A stretch of DNA of 19,554 nucleotides. Origin: Oscillospiraceae bacterium (GTDB lineage: Bacteria > Bacillota > Clostridia > Oscillospirales > Oscillospiraceae). The notes below the pieces were generated by a model. It was not told where the DNA came from. It did not search any database and saw nothing but the letters and a program-made list of their open reading frames with translations. Positions 7,715 to 14,868 of this stretch are shown piece by piece; the stretch's first letter is position 1, and every line of letters starts with the position of its first letter. Position numbers and translations under genes: made by a program. The stretch is from assembly GCA_016296565.1 (NCBI GenBank), contig JAEDJB010000023.1, positions 1 to 19,554 of the forward strand, given 5' to 3'.

Positions 7715-9034
7715 TTACCGTGTGATGCTCATGTAAGCTGGTCGGATAATCTTGCCCATTCCCACCAACTCTTCGATCCGGTGGGCGCTCCAGCCCACAA
7801 TGCGGGCGATGGCGAAGAGGGGAGTGTACAGCTCCAGGGGGATGTCCAGCAGCTCGTAGAGGAAGCCGCTGTAGAAGTCCACGTTGGGGCTCACGCCCTT
7901 GTAGATGGGCCGGGACTCGGCGATGAGCTTGGGAGCCAGCTCCTCGATGTTTTCATAGAGGGTCAGGTCATCCCGGCGGCCCTTCTCCAGGGCCAGGTCC
8001 TTCACGAAGGACCGGAGCACCTGCTCCCGGGGGTCGGAGATGGAGTAGACCGCGTGGCCCATGCCGTAGATCAGGCCGCTGTGGTCAAAGGCCTGCTTGT
8101 TCAGGAGCTTACGCAGATAGTCCTCGGTGGCCGCCTTATCCGTGAGGGAGGGGATGTGCTCTTTCAGATCCCGCATCATCTGAATGACCTTCAGGTTGGC
8201 GCCGCCGTGGCGGGGGCCTTTCAGGGAGGAGAGAGCGGCGGCCATGGTGGCGTAGGTGTCCGACCCGGAGGAGGTTACCACCCGGGTGGTGAAGGTGGAG
8301 TTGTTGCCCCCGCCGTGCTCCATGTGAAGGATGAGGGCAGTGTCCAGGGCTTTGGCCTCCATCCTGGTGTAGGATCGGTCGGGGCGGAGCATCTGCAAAA
8401 TGTTCTCCGCCGTGGAGAGGGCCGGGTCCGGCCGGTGGATGTACATGCTCTGGTCGTTTTCATAGTGGTTGTAGGCGTGGTAGCCGTACACCGCCAGCAT
8501 GGGAAACTCCGCGATCAGGCGGATGCACTGGCGGATGCTGTTGTCCAGCCCTCCGGGCTCGGCCTGGCTGTCGTAGTTTGCCAGGGTGAGCACGCTCCGG
8601 GTCATGGAGTTCATAATGTCCTTGGAGGGGGCCTTCATGATCACGTCCCGGGTAAAGTTGGTGGGGAGGGTCCGGCAGCTGCCCAGGATGGCGGTAAATT
8701 CCTCCTCCTGCTGCTTGTCGGGCAGCTGACCGAAGAGGAGCAGGTAGGCCACCCGTTCAAAGCCAAACTCGTCGGGGCCCAGGTCGGCGATCAGGTCCTT
8801 CACGTTCTGGCCCCGGTAGTACAGCTGTCCCTCGCAGGGGACCCGCTTGCCTTTCTCCAGGCGGAAGGAGACGATGTTGGAGATCCGGGTCAGTCCCGTG
8901 AGAACGCCCACGCCGTTGTGATCCCGGAGGCCCCGGTTGACCCCGTACTCCTGAAACAGGGCGTCGGGGATGGCGTCGTTTTCCTCGCACAGGGCCTGCT
9001 GGCGGGCGGCGTAGTCTTCAAGGTTCAACGGCAT
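7715..9034 (-). CDS. Citrate synthase
   Basis: It condenses acetyl-CoA with oxaloacetate to citrate, feeding the oxidative branch toward 2-oxoglutarate and glutamate. The 439-residue sequence keeps the catalytic triad context: GPRHGGAN (His276), GMGHAVYSISDPRE (His327) and SPNVDFYSG (Asp386). HMEHGGGNNSTFTTRV (~237-252) is a further conserved block, and the N-terminal ~60 residues resemble the longer clostridial citrate synthases. A GGAGGT (9039-9044) lies 4 bases before the ATG, a tight but strong site. The start overlaps the end of the upstream MarR gene by 17 bp, so translation is probably coupled. I give no symbol because gltA and citZ are both used and the subfamily is not certain. Confidence 0.94.
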   Translation of the reverse strand: MPLNLEDYAARQQALCEENDAIPDALFQEYGVNRGLRDHNGVGVLTGLTRISNIVSFRLEKGKRVPCEGQLYYRGQNVKDLIADLGPDEFGFERVAYLLLFGQLPDKQQEEEFTAILGSCRTLPTNFTRDVIMKAPSKDIMNSMTRSVLTLANYDSQAEPGGLDNSIRQCIRLIAEFPMLAVYGYHAYNHYENDQSMYIHRPDPALSTAENILQMLRPDRSYTRMEAKALDTALILHMEHGGGNNSTFTTRVVTSSGSDTYATMAAALSSLKGPRHGGANLKVIQMMRDLKEHIPSLTDKAATEDYLRKLLNKQAFDHSGLIYGMGHAVYSISDPREQVLRSFVKDLALEKGRRDDLTLYENIEELAPKLIAESRPIYKGVSPNVDFYSGFLYELLDIPLELYTPLFAIARIVGWSAHRIEELVGMGKIIRPAYMSITR

Positions 9035-9500
9035 GGGGACCTCCTTCCTCCTGGGCCTGCTGGTTCATGATTTCCTCCAGCTGGACGATGTCGCCCAGCA
9101 GACGGACGAAGCGTTCCTGGCCGAACTCCTCCACCACCTGGTGGATGAAATCGGCCAGCCGCTGCCGCTGCTCCAGGGCGCAGTCCATGGCGGACTCGGT
9201 GAGCTGGAGATAGGTGCCCTCCTGGCCCAGACCGTCGTGGGTCCACAGGACCAGGCCCTTGCTCTGGAGGTTCTTGGCGATTTTGGAGACCTGGGGCATG
9301 GGGAGCTGAAGCTCCTGGGCCAGGTCCTTCAGGTAAAACTTTTCACTGCCGGTTTCGTGGGTGTGCTTGGCCAGCATCCACATGAGGACGTAGTCGGCAG
9401 GGGACATCGTCTGAAACAGGTGCTGAATGGTCTGAGAGGCCAGGAGCTTTCCCGCGTTGGAAGTCAGACGGAGAGGGTTGGAACGATCGAGTTCAGTCAT
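9018..9500 (-). CDS. MarR-family transcriptional regulator upstream of citrate synthase
   Basis: This 160-residue protein has a MarR winged-helix core: YVLMWMLAKH (helix 2), FYLKDLAQELQLPMPQVSKIAKNLQSKGLV (HTH, ~55-85), and a wing at WTHDGLGQEGTYLQLTESA, flanked by helices for dimerisation. The ATG at 9500 is preferred because GAGGTGAT lies directly upstream with 8-base spacing; the in-frame GTG at 9509 falls inside that ribosome binding site. It overlaps citrate synthase by 17 bp. The upstream palindrome at 9531-9543 is identical to the one before the second MarR gene, so autoregulation and shared control are likely. The ligand is unknown. Confidence 0.86.
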   Translation of the reverse strand: MTELDRSNPLRLTSNAGKLLASQTIQHLFQTMSPADYVLMWMLAKHTHETGSEKFYLKDLAQELQLPMPQVSKIAKNLQSKGLVLWTHDGLGQEGTYLQLTESAMDCALEQRQRLADFIHQVVEEFGQERFVRLLGDIVQLEEIMNQQAQEEGGPHAVEP

Positions 9501-9530
9501 GGGGATCACCTCTTTGCGTAAAATGTCGAA

Positions 9531-9547
9531 CTAACAAAGTTAGCTTT
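9531..9547 (-). promoter_or_regulatory. MarR operator, site 1
   Basis: CTAACAAAGTTAG (9531-9543) is a perfect inverted repeat with 3-base centre; with GCTTT it shares 17 bp exactly with the site at 10073-10089 in the opposite orientation. It lies about 30 bp upstream of the MarR ATG. I see no convincing -35/-10 around it; the best is an extended TGT-TAGTTC overlapping the operator. Confidence 0.72.
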
Positions 9548-9553
9548 CCTGGG

Positions 9554-9589
9554 AAAAAAGCTGCTGGCCGAAGCCAGCACAGCTTTTTT
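9554..9589. terminator. Bidirectional terminator after the second MarR gene
   Basis: AAAAAAGCTG-CTGGC (9554-9568), loop CGAA, GCCAG-CA-CAGCTTTTTT (9573-9589): a 9-bp GC stem with a 2-base bulge flanked by six A and six T, so it can work in both directions. It ends the MarR gene whose stop is at 9617 and insulates the MarR-citrate synthase operon. Confidence 0.88.
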
Positions 9590-9616
9590 CGGTCCATGGA
9601 TCACCGTGCGCCTGGT

Positions 9617-10045
9617 TCAGGCAGACACAGAGTTGGAGAGGATCTTTCGCTGAATCCGCAGGTACTCCCGGGCGTCCTCCGGACCCAGCCGCTCCAGCAT
9701 GCGGGCGGCGGCGGCCAGAACCTCGGCCCGGGTCCGGTCAATGACGGCCTGCCCGGCGGGCAGCAGGGTGACGATCACCTGCCGGTTGTTCAGGGGGTCC
9801 TGGGTGCGGGAGATCAGCTGTTTCTTCTCCATCCGCCCCAGCAGGGCGGCGATGCGGGCGGAACTGACAACCATACTTTTGCTCAGTTCCCCCGGGTGGG
9901 CAGGTTGTTGGTGGGTGGCCAGGTAGTTGAGGACGAAAACCTCCCCCTGGGCCATCTTTCCGATTTTCCGCTTGGCGGGCACATGGAGCATGTTGAGATT
10001 CAGGGACAAAAGCTCTTTGGCCAATTCCTCGTAATCCTGGGTCAT
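9617..10045 (-). CDS. MarR-family transcriptional regulator (second)
   Basis: The product is 142 residues with a MarR core: QGEVFVLNYLATHQQPAHPGE (helices 1-2), ELSKSMVVSSARIAALLGRMEKKQLI (HTH, ~53-78), the wing SRTQDPLNNRQVIVTLLPAG with the typical DxRxxxVxLT-like pattern, and a C-terminal dimerisation helix. The ATG at 10045 is chosen because GGAGGAG (10056-10062) lies 10 bases upstream; a longer frame to 10120 would start within the -35 box. The operator overlaps the expected transcription start, which argues for autorepression. It is transcribed alone and ends at the terminator at 9554-9589. It is similar in type but clearly divergent from the neighbouring MarR protein. Confidence 0.88.
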   Translation of the reverse strand: MTQDYEELAKELLSLNLNMLHVPAKRKIGKMAQGEVFVLNYLATHQQPAHPGELSKSMVVSSARIAALLGRMEKKQLISRTQDPLNNRQVIVTLLPAGQAVIDRTRAEVLAAAARMLERLGPEDAREYLRIQRKILSNSVSA

Positions 10046-10072
10046 GGTGACCACACTCCTCCGGTTGATTTT

Positions 10073-10089
10073 AAAGCTAACTTTGTTAG
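10073..10089 (+). promoter_or_regulatory. MarR operator, site 2
   Basis: AAAGCTAACTTTGTTAG; the inner CTAACTTTGTTAG (10077-10089) is a perfect inverted repeat. It lies 2 bp downstream of the -10 of the MarR promoter (minus strand), covering the expected start site, so bound repressor would block initiation. All 17 bp are shared with site 1. Confidence 0.8.
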
Positions 10090-10091
10090 AT

Positions 10092-10120
10092 ATGATACCA
10101 GCTTTGGAAAGAAAAGTCAA
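10092..10120 (-). promoter_or_regulatory. Promoter of the second MarR gene
   Basis: On the minus strand TTGACT (10120-10115) and TATCAT (10097-10092) are 17 bp apart with a TGG extension of the -10. The operator follows immediately. Confidence 0.82.
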
Positions 10121-10150
10121 GGGGGAGAACCGCGATCAGCGGGAGCCCCC
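10121..10150 (-). terminator. Probable weak terminator of the dehydratase operon
   Basis: On the minus strand GGGGG (10150-10146) pairs with CCCCC (10125-10121) and CCGC with GCGG inside it, followed by TTGACTTTTCTTT. The U tract is interrupted and overlaps the next promoter's -35, so termination is probably partial. It lies 18 bp past the activase stop codon. Confidence 0.5.
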
Positions 10151-10167
10151 TCCTGACTATATGAATC

Positions 10168-11817
10168 TTACATCTCCAGGGCGAACAGCGCGGCGCCCAG
10201 AGCCCCGCAGAGCTGGGAATCCTCGTGGATAAACAGAGGCAGTCCCAGGGCCTCTTCCAGGGCGGAGACCACCCCGGCGTTGCGGGCAACACCCCCGGTC
10301 ATCATGCACACAGGCCCACCCTTGACCCGGCGGAACAGGGCGGCGGCCCGGGCGGCCACGGACCGGTTCAGGCCGTGGACAATGTCCGGCAGGGCCTTGT
10401 TCTGGGCCACCAGGGAGACCACCTCCGAGTCGGCAAAGACGGTGCACATGGAGGAGATGGTGATGTCCTCCTTCCAGGACAGGCCGATGGTGCTGATCTC
10501 CTCCAGGGAGAGCTCCAGGGTGCGGGCCATCATCTCCAGGAAGCGGCCGGTGCCGGCGGCGCACTTGTCGTTCATGACGAAGTTGGCCACCCCACCGTTC
10601 TCGTCCAGACGGATCACCTTGCTGTCCTGGCCGCCGATGTCAACCACGGTGCGCACGGCGGGGTTTAGGAAGTGGGCACCCTTGGCGTGGCAGGTGATCT
10701 CGGTGATGGATTTATCCCCTCCGTGGATGACAGACCGGCCGTAGCCGGTGGTGACGGTGGCGGTCAGATCGCTTTTTTTGAGCCCCGCCTGGGCTAGCGC
10801 CTGGTCCAGGGCCCGGGCAGCTCCCCCAGTGGCTCCTGCCCCGGTGGGGAGGATCACCTTGGCCAGAACCTGCTTGTCCTGGTCCAGGATCACCACGTCG
10901 GTGGTGGTGGAGCCGCTGTCGATGCCGGCGAAGTACCCCCGGCCCGAAGGGGCGCGCTTCTCCTCTCCGGCGGAGGCGGGAGGCTGAAGCCCCTCGGCAA
11001 AGGCCTCCAGCCGGGTGCGCAGCTGCTCCTGGCTCTGGCGGGTGCCGTCGGATTCCAGCTTCAGCAGGGGGACAGAGAGTTGATCCTTGAGACCGGCATA
11101 TTCAAAGCCGTAGTAGTCACAGAACTTGATGGTGTGGTAGACCACCCCCGCCAGGCTGGGGTCGTTGTACAGGGTTTTCCGGGCGGCGGTGTCCGCCATG
11201 CGCATGCAGGGCAGCTGCCCCAGCAGGGACCGGGCATAGCCCTCCATGAGGGCGTCAAAGTCACCAGCATCCTCCGGGACTGCCGGGTTGCGGTTGTTGG
11301 CGCAGGTGCCGTTTTCCGCGGGCAGGGGCATCAGGGCCTGGGTCATGGAGAAGAGCTCCTGGCCCATGTGGGCCCCCAGCACGGCGATGTAAGGCCCCTT
11401 GGGCCGGTCCGGACCGGCAAAGGCGGCAAAAAAGGCGGCCTTGTCAAAGGCTGTGCCCTTGTACCGGCCATAGGCCTCCGCCAGGGCCAGCAGCTGGCCC
11501 TTGGCATGGTCCACGGAGCAGCCGTCCTGGTGGTGGAGCAGATCCAGCATGTAGAGAAAGTCCAGCTGGCCGGACTCCTTCAGCACATCGTAGACGCTGC
11601 GGATGGAGTCGCAGCAGTTCACCAGAACCAGCTCCTTCACCTGGCCGGAGAGCACCGCCTGGATGATGGACTTGCCGAAGCCGCACAGGTTGGGGTGAGC
11701 CACCTGGTCGGACCGCTCAAAGTTCTCCGGGGCCTGGTCCAGCAGCAGGGGCTCCCCGCCGTAGGCAGAGAGCAGCTCGGTGGGGGTATATTTACAGACG
11801 TAGCAGGTTGGATTCAT
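10168..11817 (-). CDS. Acyl-CoA dehydratase activase fused to an HgdB-like N-terminal domain
   Basis: Residues ~295-549 form an ASKHA-fold ATPase of the BcrAD/HgdC activator family: YFAGIDSGSTTTDVVI (phosphate loop), TTGYGRS, VVDIGGQDSKVI, the iron-sulfur ligands in NDKCAAGTGRFLE (Cys419) and SSMCTVFADSEV (Cys458), and TGGVARNAGVV. Such activators form dimers bridging one [4Fe-4S] cluster and use ATP to inject a low-potential electron into a partner. Residues 1 to ~280 resemble an HgdB-type dehydratase half (CYVCKYTPTELLSAYGGEP, HPNLCGFGKSI, VNCCDSIRSV) and may bind its own cluster through Cys5/8/45/68/69. Start: GGGAGGTC at ~11825-11832 precedes the ATG. It is the last gene of the four-gene operon, 21 bp after the dehydratase. 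The substrate is unknown. Confidence 0.88.
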   Translation of the reverse strand: MNPTCYVCKYTPTELLSAYGGEPLLLDQAPENFERSDQVAHPNLCGFGKSIIQAVLSGQVKELVLVNCCDSIRSVYDVLKESGQLDFLYMLDLLHHQDGCSVDHAKGQLLALAEAYGRYKGTAFDKAAFFAAFAGPDRPKGPYIAVLGAHMGQELFSMTQALMPLPAENGTCANNRNPAVPEDAGDFDALMEGYARSLLGQLPCMRMADTAARKTLYNDPSLAGVVYHTIKFCDYYGFEYAGLKDQLSVPLLKLESDGTRQSQEQLRTRLEAFAEGLQPPASAGEEKRAPSGRGYFAGIDSGSTTTDVVILDQDKQVLAKVILPTGAGATGGAARALDQALAQAGLKKSDLTATVTTGYGRSVIHGGDKSITEITCHAKGAHFLNPAVRTVVDIGGQDSKVIRLDENGGVANFVMNDKCAAGTGRFLEMMARTLELSLEEISTIGLSWKEDITISSMCTVFADSEVVSLVAQNKALPDIVHGLNRSVAARAAALFRRVKGGPVCMMTGGVARNAGVVSALEEALGLPLFIHEDSQLCGALGAALFALEM

Positions 11818-11838
11818 AGAAAAGACCTCCCAGTGGGG

Positions 11839-13098
11839 TTATCGGGCGGAGAGCAGCTCCAGAAAGGCCTCCATGCGGGTGGCCGCCTGGCCCTCCCCGC
11901 CGAAGCCCCGGTCGCAGCTGTCCCCGTCCAGCAGAAGGGTGGGCAGGCCTGCGGCTTCAAAGTGCTTTTTGGCCAGCTGCGCCCCTCCCAGAGTGTGCTT
12001 GCAGCCCCAGTGGCAGAACCACACGGCCCCGTCGGCGTTTACCTGTTTGGCTACCTCCAGGGCACGCTGAATGCGCCGCTCCACCGGGCCGTTGAAGGGG
12101 GAGAACACCAGCCGGCGGGCCATGGCGTCGTAGGGCTTGTTGGGGTCTGCCTCCACGATGCCCTCGTAGCTCATGTCCGAGGCGGCAATCTGGACCTTGG
12201 GGTTGCGGTTGAACAGCGTCCGGAGAGGAGGTACCCAGTAGGGGGTGGTGTGGAGCCACAGCAGCTGGGGTCCCTGGGCGGGAGGTGCGGAGCAGACCTC
12301 CCGGCAGAGCTGGTCCACCATGGCTTCGCTCTCTTCCGAGCCTAAAAGGAAGTGGAGGCTGGCGGTGCGCAGCAGCTCGTCGGTGAGATCCCCCAGAATC
12401 TGCTTGCCCGCCCGGTTGGCCAGCACCTGCTGGTACCGGTCCATGGTCCGCTGGCTCCGGGCCACCGTCTGGACCAGCTTGGCCTCGTCCACGGGGACGC
12501 CGGTCTGGACCTGAATCCACGCCCCCATTTTCCGCAGCTGCCCGGCCACATAGTCCACGGCCTGCTCCGTCTGCTCGTAGGGCACGTCGATGGAGAAGTG
12601 GGGCACGTCGTAAAGCTGGGACAGGTACCGGAAGGTAAGGGCGTTGGCGTCGCAGGCCAGGGAGGTGCTCAGGATAAACCGGGGCCGGGGCATGAGCCCG
12701 CTCTGGGCGGCTCCGATGAAAACCTTGTGGTAGGAGCACAGGGAGGTGGGAATGCCCTCCTCCTCCGCCCGGCGGAGAAAGGGAGCCTCGGCCATGGAGC
12801 CGGACAGGTAGCTGGAGAAGGCCTCGCAGGAATAGGGGTTCAGGCCCTGGTTCAGCAGCATCTCGCAGGGGGTGAACAGGCTCACCATCACGTTCTGCTC
12901 CGGCCGGGCCAGACAGCGGATGATGGACTGATTAACCTGCTGAAAGAGCATCTGGCCCGAGCGGGGCCGGGTGCCGGGAAAGAGCCGGACCTTTTGACCG
13001 TTGGCCCGGAAGCCCAGCAGCAGGAGCCGGCGGGCCTTCTCCGGGTCGGTCTGGGCCAGCTGGCCCACCTTCGCGCCGAAGGTTTCAATTACGTTCAT
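11839..13098 (-). CDS. 2-hydroxyacyl-CoA dehydratase (HgdB/double-cubane protein) family
   Basis: The 419-residue protein belongs to the HgdB/FldBC/YjiM superfamily, whose members hold an unusual iron-sulfur cluster and receive ATP-driven electrons from an activase. Candidate ligands are Cys78 (FTPCEML), Cys121 (SLCSYHK), Cys149 (LACDA), Cys362 and Cys366 (FCHWGCKH), and Cys395 (DGDSCDR). The operon has only one free-standing subunit, unlike classical heterodimeric dehydratases, so a double-cubane-cluster protein acting as a homodimer, or pairing with the HgdB-like half of the activase, is a better model than a named amino-acid dehydratase. AGGAG at 13106-13110 is 7 bases before the ATG. It overlaps the upstream hydrolase gene by 14 bp. 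Family assignment is firm; the reaction is unknown. Confidence 0.85.
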   Translation of the reverse strand: MNVIETFGAKVGQLAQTDPEKARRLLLLGFRANGQKVRLFPGTRPRSGQMLFQQVNQSIIRCLARPEQNVMVSLFTPCEMLLNQGLNPYSCEAFSSYLSGSMAEAPFLRRAEEEGIPTSLCSYHKVFIGAAQSGLMPRPRFILSTSLACDANALTFRYLSQLYDVPHFSIDVPYEQTEQAVDYVAGQLRKMGAWIQVQTGVPVDEAKLVQTVARSQRTMDRYQQVLANRAGKQILGDLTDELLRTASLHFLLGSEESEAMVDQLCREVCSAPPAQGPQLLWLHTTPYWVPPLRTLFNRNPKVQIAASDMSYEGIVEADPNKPYDAMARRLVFSPFNGPVERRIQRALEVAKQVNADGAVWFCHWGCKHTLGGAQLAKKHFEAAGLPTLLLDGDSCDRGFGGEGQAATRMEAFLELLSAR

Positions 13099-14206
13099 GG
13101 GAATACTCCTTTGGGTGGGGATAGGCGCCGCCGGTACCCAGGCTCACCAGCAGGCGGCGAAGGCCCTCCAGCAGCTCCCGCTGGGCGGGCTTGTCCAGGC
13201 GGGCAAAGGCCTGGAGACCAGCCAGGGTGCTGGCGGGCAGAGCGTGCTTCAGGCCGGAGAGGGTGCGGGCCTGTCCGGCGGAGAGCAGGTGAAAGAGAAT
13301 CCGGGTGAAAACCTCCCGCTCCTCCAGGGACAGGGAGGATACCCAGCCGCGAAGAACGGCCGCCCGGCGGCGGCCCAGGTAGGACCGGCGGGGCAGGCGG
13401 CGGAAATGGGTGCCGGTTACCTCCCAGGTGAAGGGATCGTGCTGGGCGACGATTCCGCTGCCCCAGCTGCGGATGGTTTTCTGGCGGCGGTCCTGGCAGA
13501 GCAGGGCCCCCACCAGGGAGGCCTGGGGGACCAGGACGGAAATCCGTCCGGCCAGGGCCCGATAGGCGGGGGCGCTGGTAAGGTCCTGAAAAAAGCCTGG
13601 GCCGTCGTGACTGTACACCCGGAGGACCCGGGCGCGCACCGGCGGCGGGGCGTGGAGAGCGGCCCACACCGCCAGGTTGCCTCCCTTGGAGTGGCCCCCC
13701 AGCCGGAGCTTTCCCGGCTGCCCGGCGGCCTGGGCCAGGTAGGCCTCCGCCTGCTTCTGGCCGGGGATGGGGGCGGCAAAGGCCAGGGAGAAGCACTCCT
13801 GCCAGCCGGTGAGGGTGTCGTCGGTTCCCCGGAAGGCCAGGTACCGGGTGCCGTCCGGGAGAAATACGGTGAGGGCGGCAAACTGGGTGTCCCGGCTCAG
13901 AACACTTTGGAAAGCGCCCAGAGGCAGGGCGGCAAACCGGGGGCACTGGGCCAGACGGCGGATTAGTACAGGGATCTGCCGGGCCATCACCGCCCCGGTG
14001 CGGTCCCATCCCGGCCGGGCGGTGAGCCGGTTCACCGCCTGGGCCAGGGGCAGAGTTCGGGGGTCGTCCGGTCCCGGCAGAATGCCCCCGAACCGGCCAT
14101 AGGACAGCAGGGACAGAATGAGGCTGTCCACCTCACAGAAGGGGGCCTGGGCAAAGGACAGGCTGCCCTGCCGGTCCAGGTAGTCCAGGCAGTTGGTCCG
14201 GGCCAC
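13085..14206 (-). CDS. DUF2974-type alpha/beta hydrolase (Mbeg1-like)
   Basis: The 373-residue protein has lipase-like features: FRGTDD at 125-130 (oxyanion-type motif), a nucleophile elbow GHSKGG at 171-176 with Ser173, SHDGPGF at 199-205 (candidate acid Asp201) and His256 in AQHDPFTW. This pattern and the N-terminal NCLDYLDRQGSLSFAQAPF (a typical opening, with 'F...VDSLILSLLSY') fit the DUF2974 family of Firmicutes, whose function is not established. No signal peptide is visible, so it is probably cytoplasmic. It starts with GTG two bases after the LUD stop codon and has no clear ribosome binding site, so it probably depends on translational coupling. Its end overlaps the dehydratase gene. 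Confidence 0.78.
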   Translation of the reverse strand: MARTNCLDYLDRQGSLSFAQAPFCEVDSLILSLLSYGRFGGILPGPDDPRTLPLAQAVNRLTARPGWDRTGAVMARQIPVLIRRLAQCPRFAALPLGAFQSVLSRDTQFAALTVFLPDGTRYLAFRGTDDTLTGWQECFSLAFAAPIPGQKQAEAYLAQAAGQPGKLRLGGHSKGGNLAVWAALHAPPPVRARVLRVYSHDGPGFFQDLTSAPAYRALAGRISVLVPQASLVGALLCQDRRQKTIRSWGSGIVAQHDPFTWEVTGTHFRRLPRRSYLGRRRAAVLRGWVSSLSLEEREVFTRILFHLLSAGQARTLSGLKHALPASTLAGLQAFARLDKPAQRELLEGLRRLLVSLGTGGAYPHPKEYSHERN

Positions 14207-14208
14207 GG

Positions 14209-14808
14209 TCAGTAACCCAGGTCTTCTTTAATGAGTACCACTTCGCACTCCTTCACGCCGCCCATCTTCCGCCAGAGGACGGTGAGGCCGTTGCAGATGC
14301 GCTCGGGGCTCTTGCAGTCGTAGCACTTCATCTCTTCCTTCATGGCGCAGGGGGTCTTGCGGTTCAGGCGGCGGGCGTTCAGAGGGGCGGCGATGTTCCG
14401 GGCCCGCCAGAGAGCCTGGTGGAAGTTCTCGGCCACCTTGTTGGTTCCGGTGACGAAGATGACCTTCTCCCGGTCATTGAGGGTGGCGGCCACCCGGTTG
14501 CCGGTGCCGTCGATGTTGATGATCTCCCCGGTTTCGGCCAGGCCGTTGACGCTGGAGAGATAGACCTGGGCCTGGGCGGCCTTGGCCAGGGTCTCCGGAC
14601 CGGGGGTCTTCCAGTGCCAGTACACCTGGTTGTCCTGGGCCAGACGGTCGTACACATCCATGGCGTCGATGGTCATGCTGCCGCCGATGCCCACGGTCTT
14701 GCCGTGGATGGATTCTGCGAGATATTCTGCGGCCTGGGCTGCGGTGTCAAAAATGCGGACGGTGTAGCCCTTGGCCGTTAAGTTGTTCTGCAAATTCTCC
14801 AGGTTCAT
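14209..14808 (-). CDS. LUD-domain protein (LutB/LutC-like, DUF162)
   Basis: This 199-residue protein has the LUD fold seen in lactate-utilisation proteins: HGKTVGIGGSMTIDAM (~36-50), YWHWKTPGPE, YLSSVNGLAETGEIINIDGTGNRVA (~83-107 region), and VIFVTGTNKV. The C-terminus has Cys154, Cys162, Cys165 and Cys172 (C-x7-C-x2-C-x6-C), which could bind a metal or cluster. AAGGAGGTT (~14814-14822) is 7 bases from the ATG at 14808; an in-frame extension to 14898 only runs into the repeat and is not real. It is first in the operon LUD - hydrolase - dehydratase - activase. A redox role is inferred from the neighbours. Confidence 0.86.
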   Translation of the reverse strand: MNLENLQNNLTAKGYTVRIFDTAAQAAEYLAESIHGKTVGIGGSMTIDAMDVYDRLAQDNQVYWHWKTPGPETLAKAAQAQVYLSSVNGLAETGEIINIDGTGNRVAATLNDREKVIFVTGTNKVAENFHQALWRARNIAAPLNARRLNRKTPCAMKEEMKCYDCKSPERICNGLTVLWRKMGGVKECEVVLIKEDLGY

Positions 14809-14826
14809 GGGAGAACCTCCTTTTTG

Positions 14827-14841
14827 ATAGGTTTTGCCTAT
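14827..14841. promoter_or_regulatory. Palindrome at the LUD operon start site
   Basis: ATAGG-TTTTG-CCTAT is a perfect 5+5 inverted repeat just downstream of the -10 TACAAT on the minus strand, where an operator would sit. The regulator is unknown and chance is possible. Confidence 0.35.
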
Positions 14842-14845
14842 TGTA
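14839..14845 (-). repeat. 7-bp direct repeat (TACAATA) at the downstream end of repeat copy A
   Basis: Read on the minus strand it is TACAATA, identical to 15096-15102 at the other end, as expected of a target site duplication. It contains the -10 hexamer TACAAT. Confidence 0.65.
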
Positions 14846-14868
14846 ATGCGTACTGAACAAAGCCGCAA
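14840..14868 (-). promoter_or_regulatory. Outward promoter from repeat copy A into the LUD operon
   Basis: TTGCGG (14868-14863, inside the element) is 17 bp from TACAAT (14845-14840, in the flanking 7-bp repeat). The predicted start is ~25 bp before the LUD start codon. Confidence 0.6.

Noticed and set aside
9617..10120. Second MarR gene starting at the TTG at 10120
   Set aside because: That TTG is the -35 box itself and the frame would cross the -10 and the operator. The ATG at 10045 has GGAGGAG upstream.
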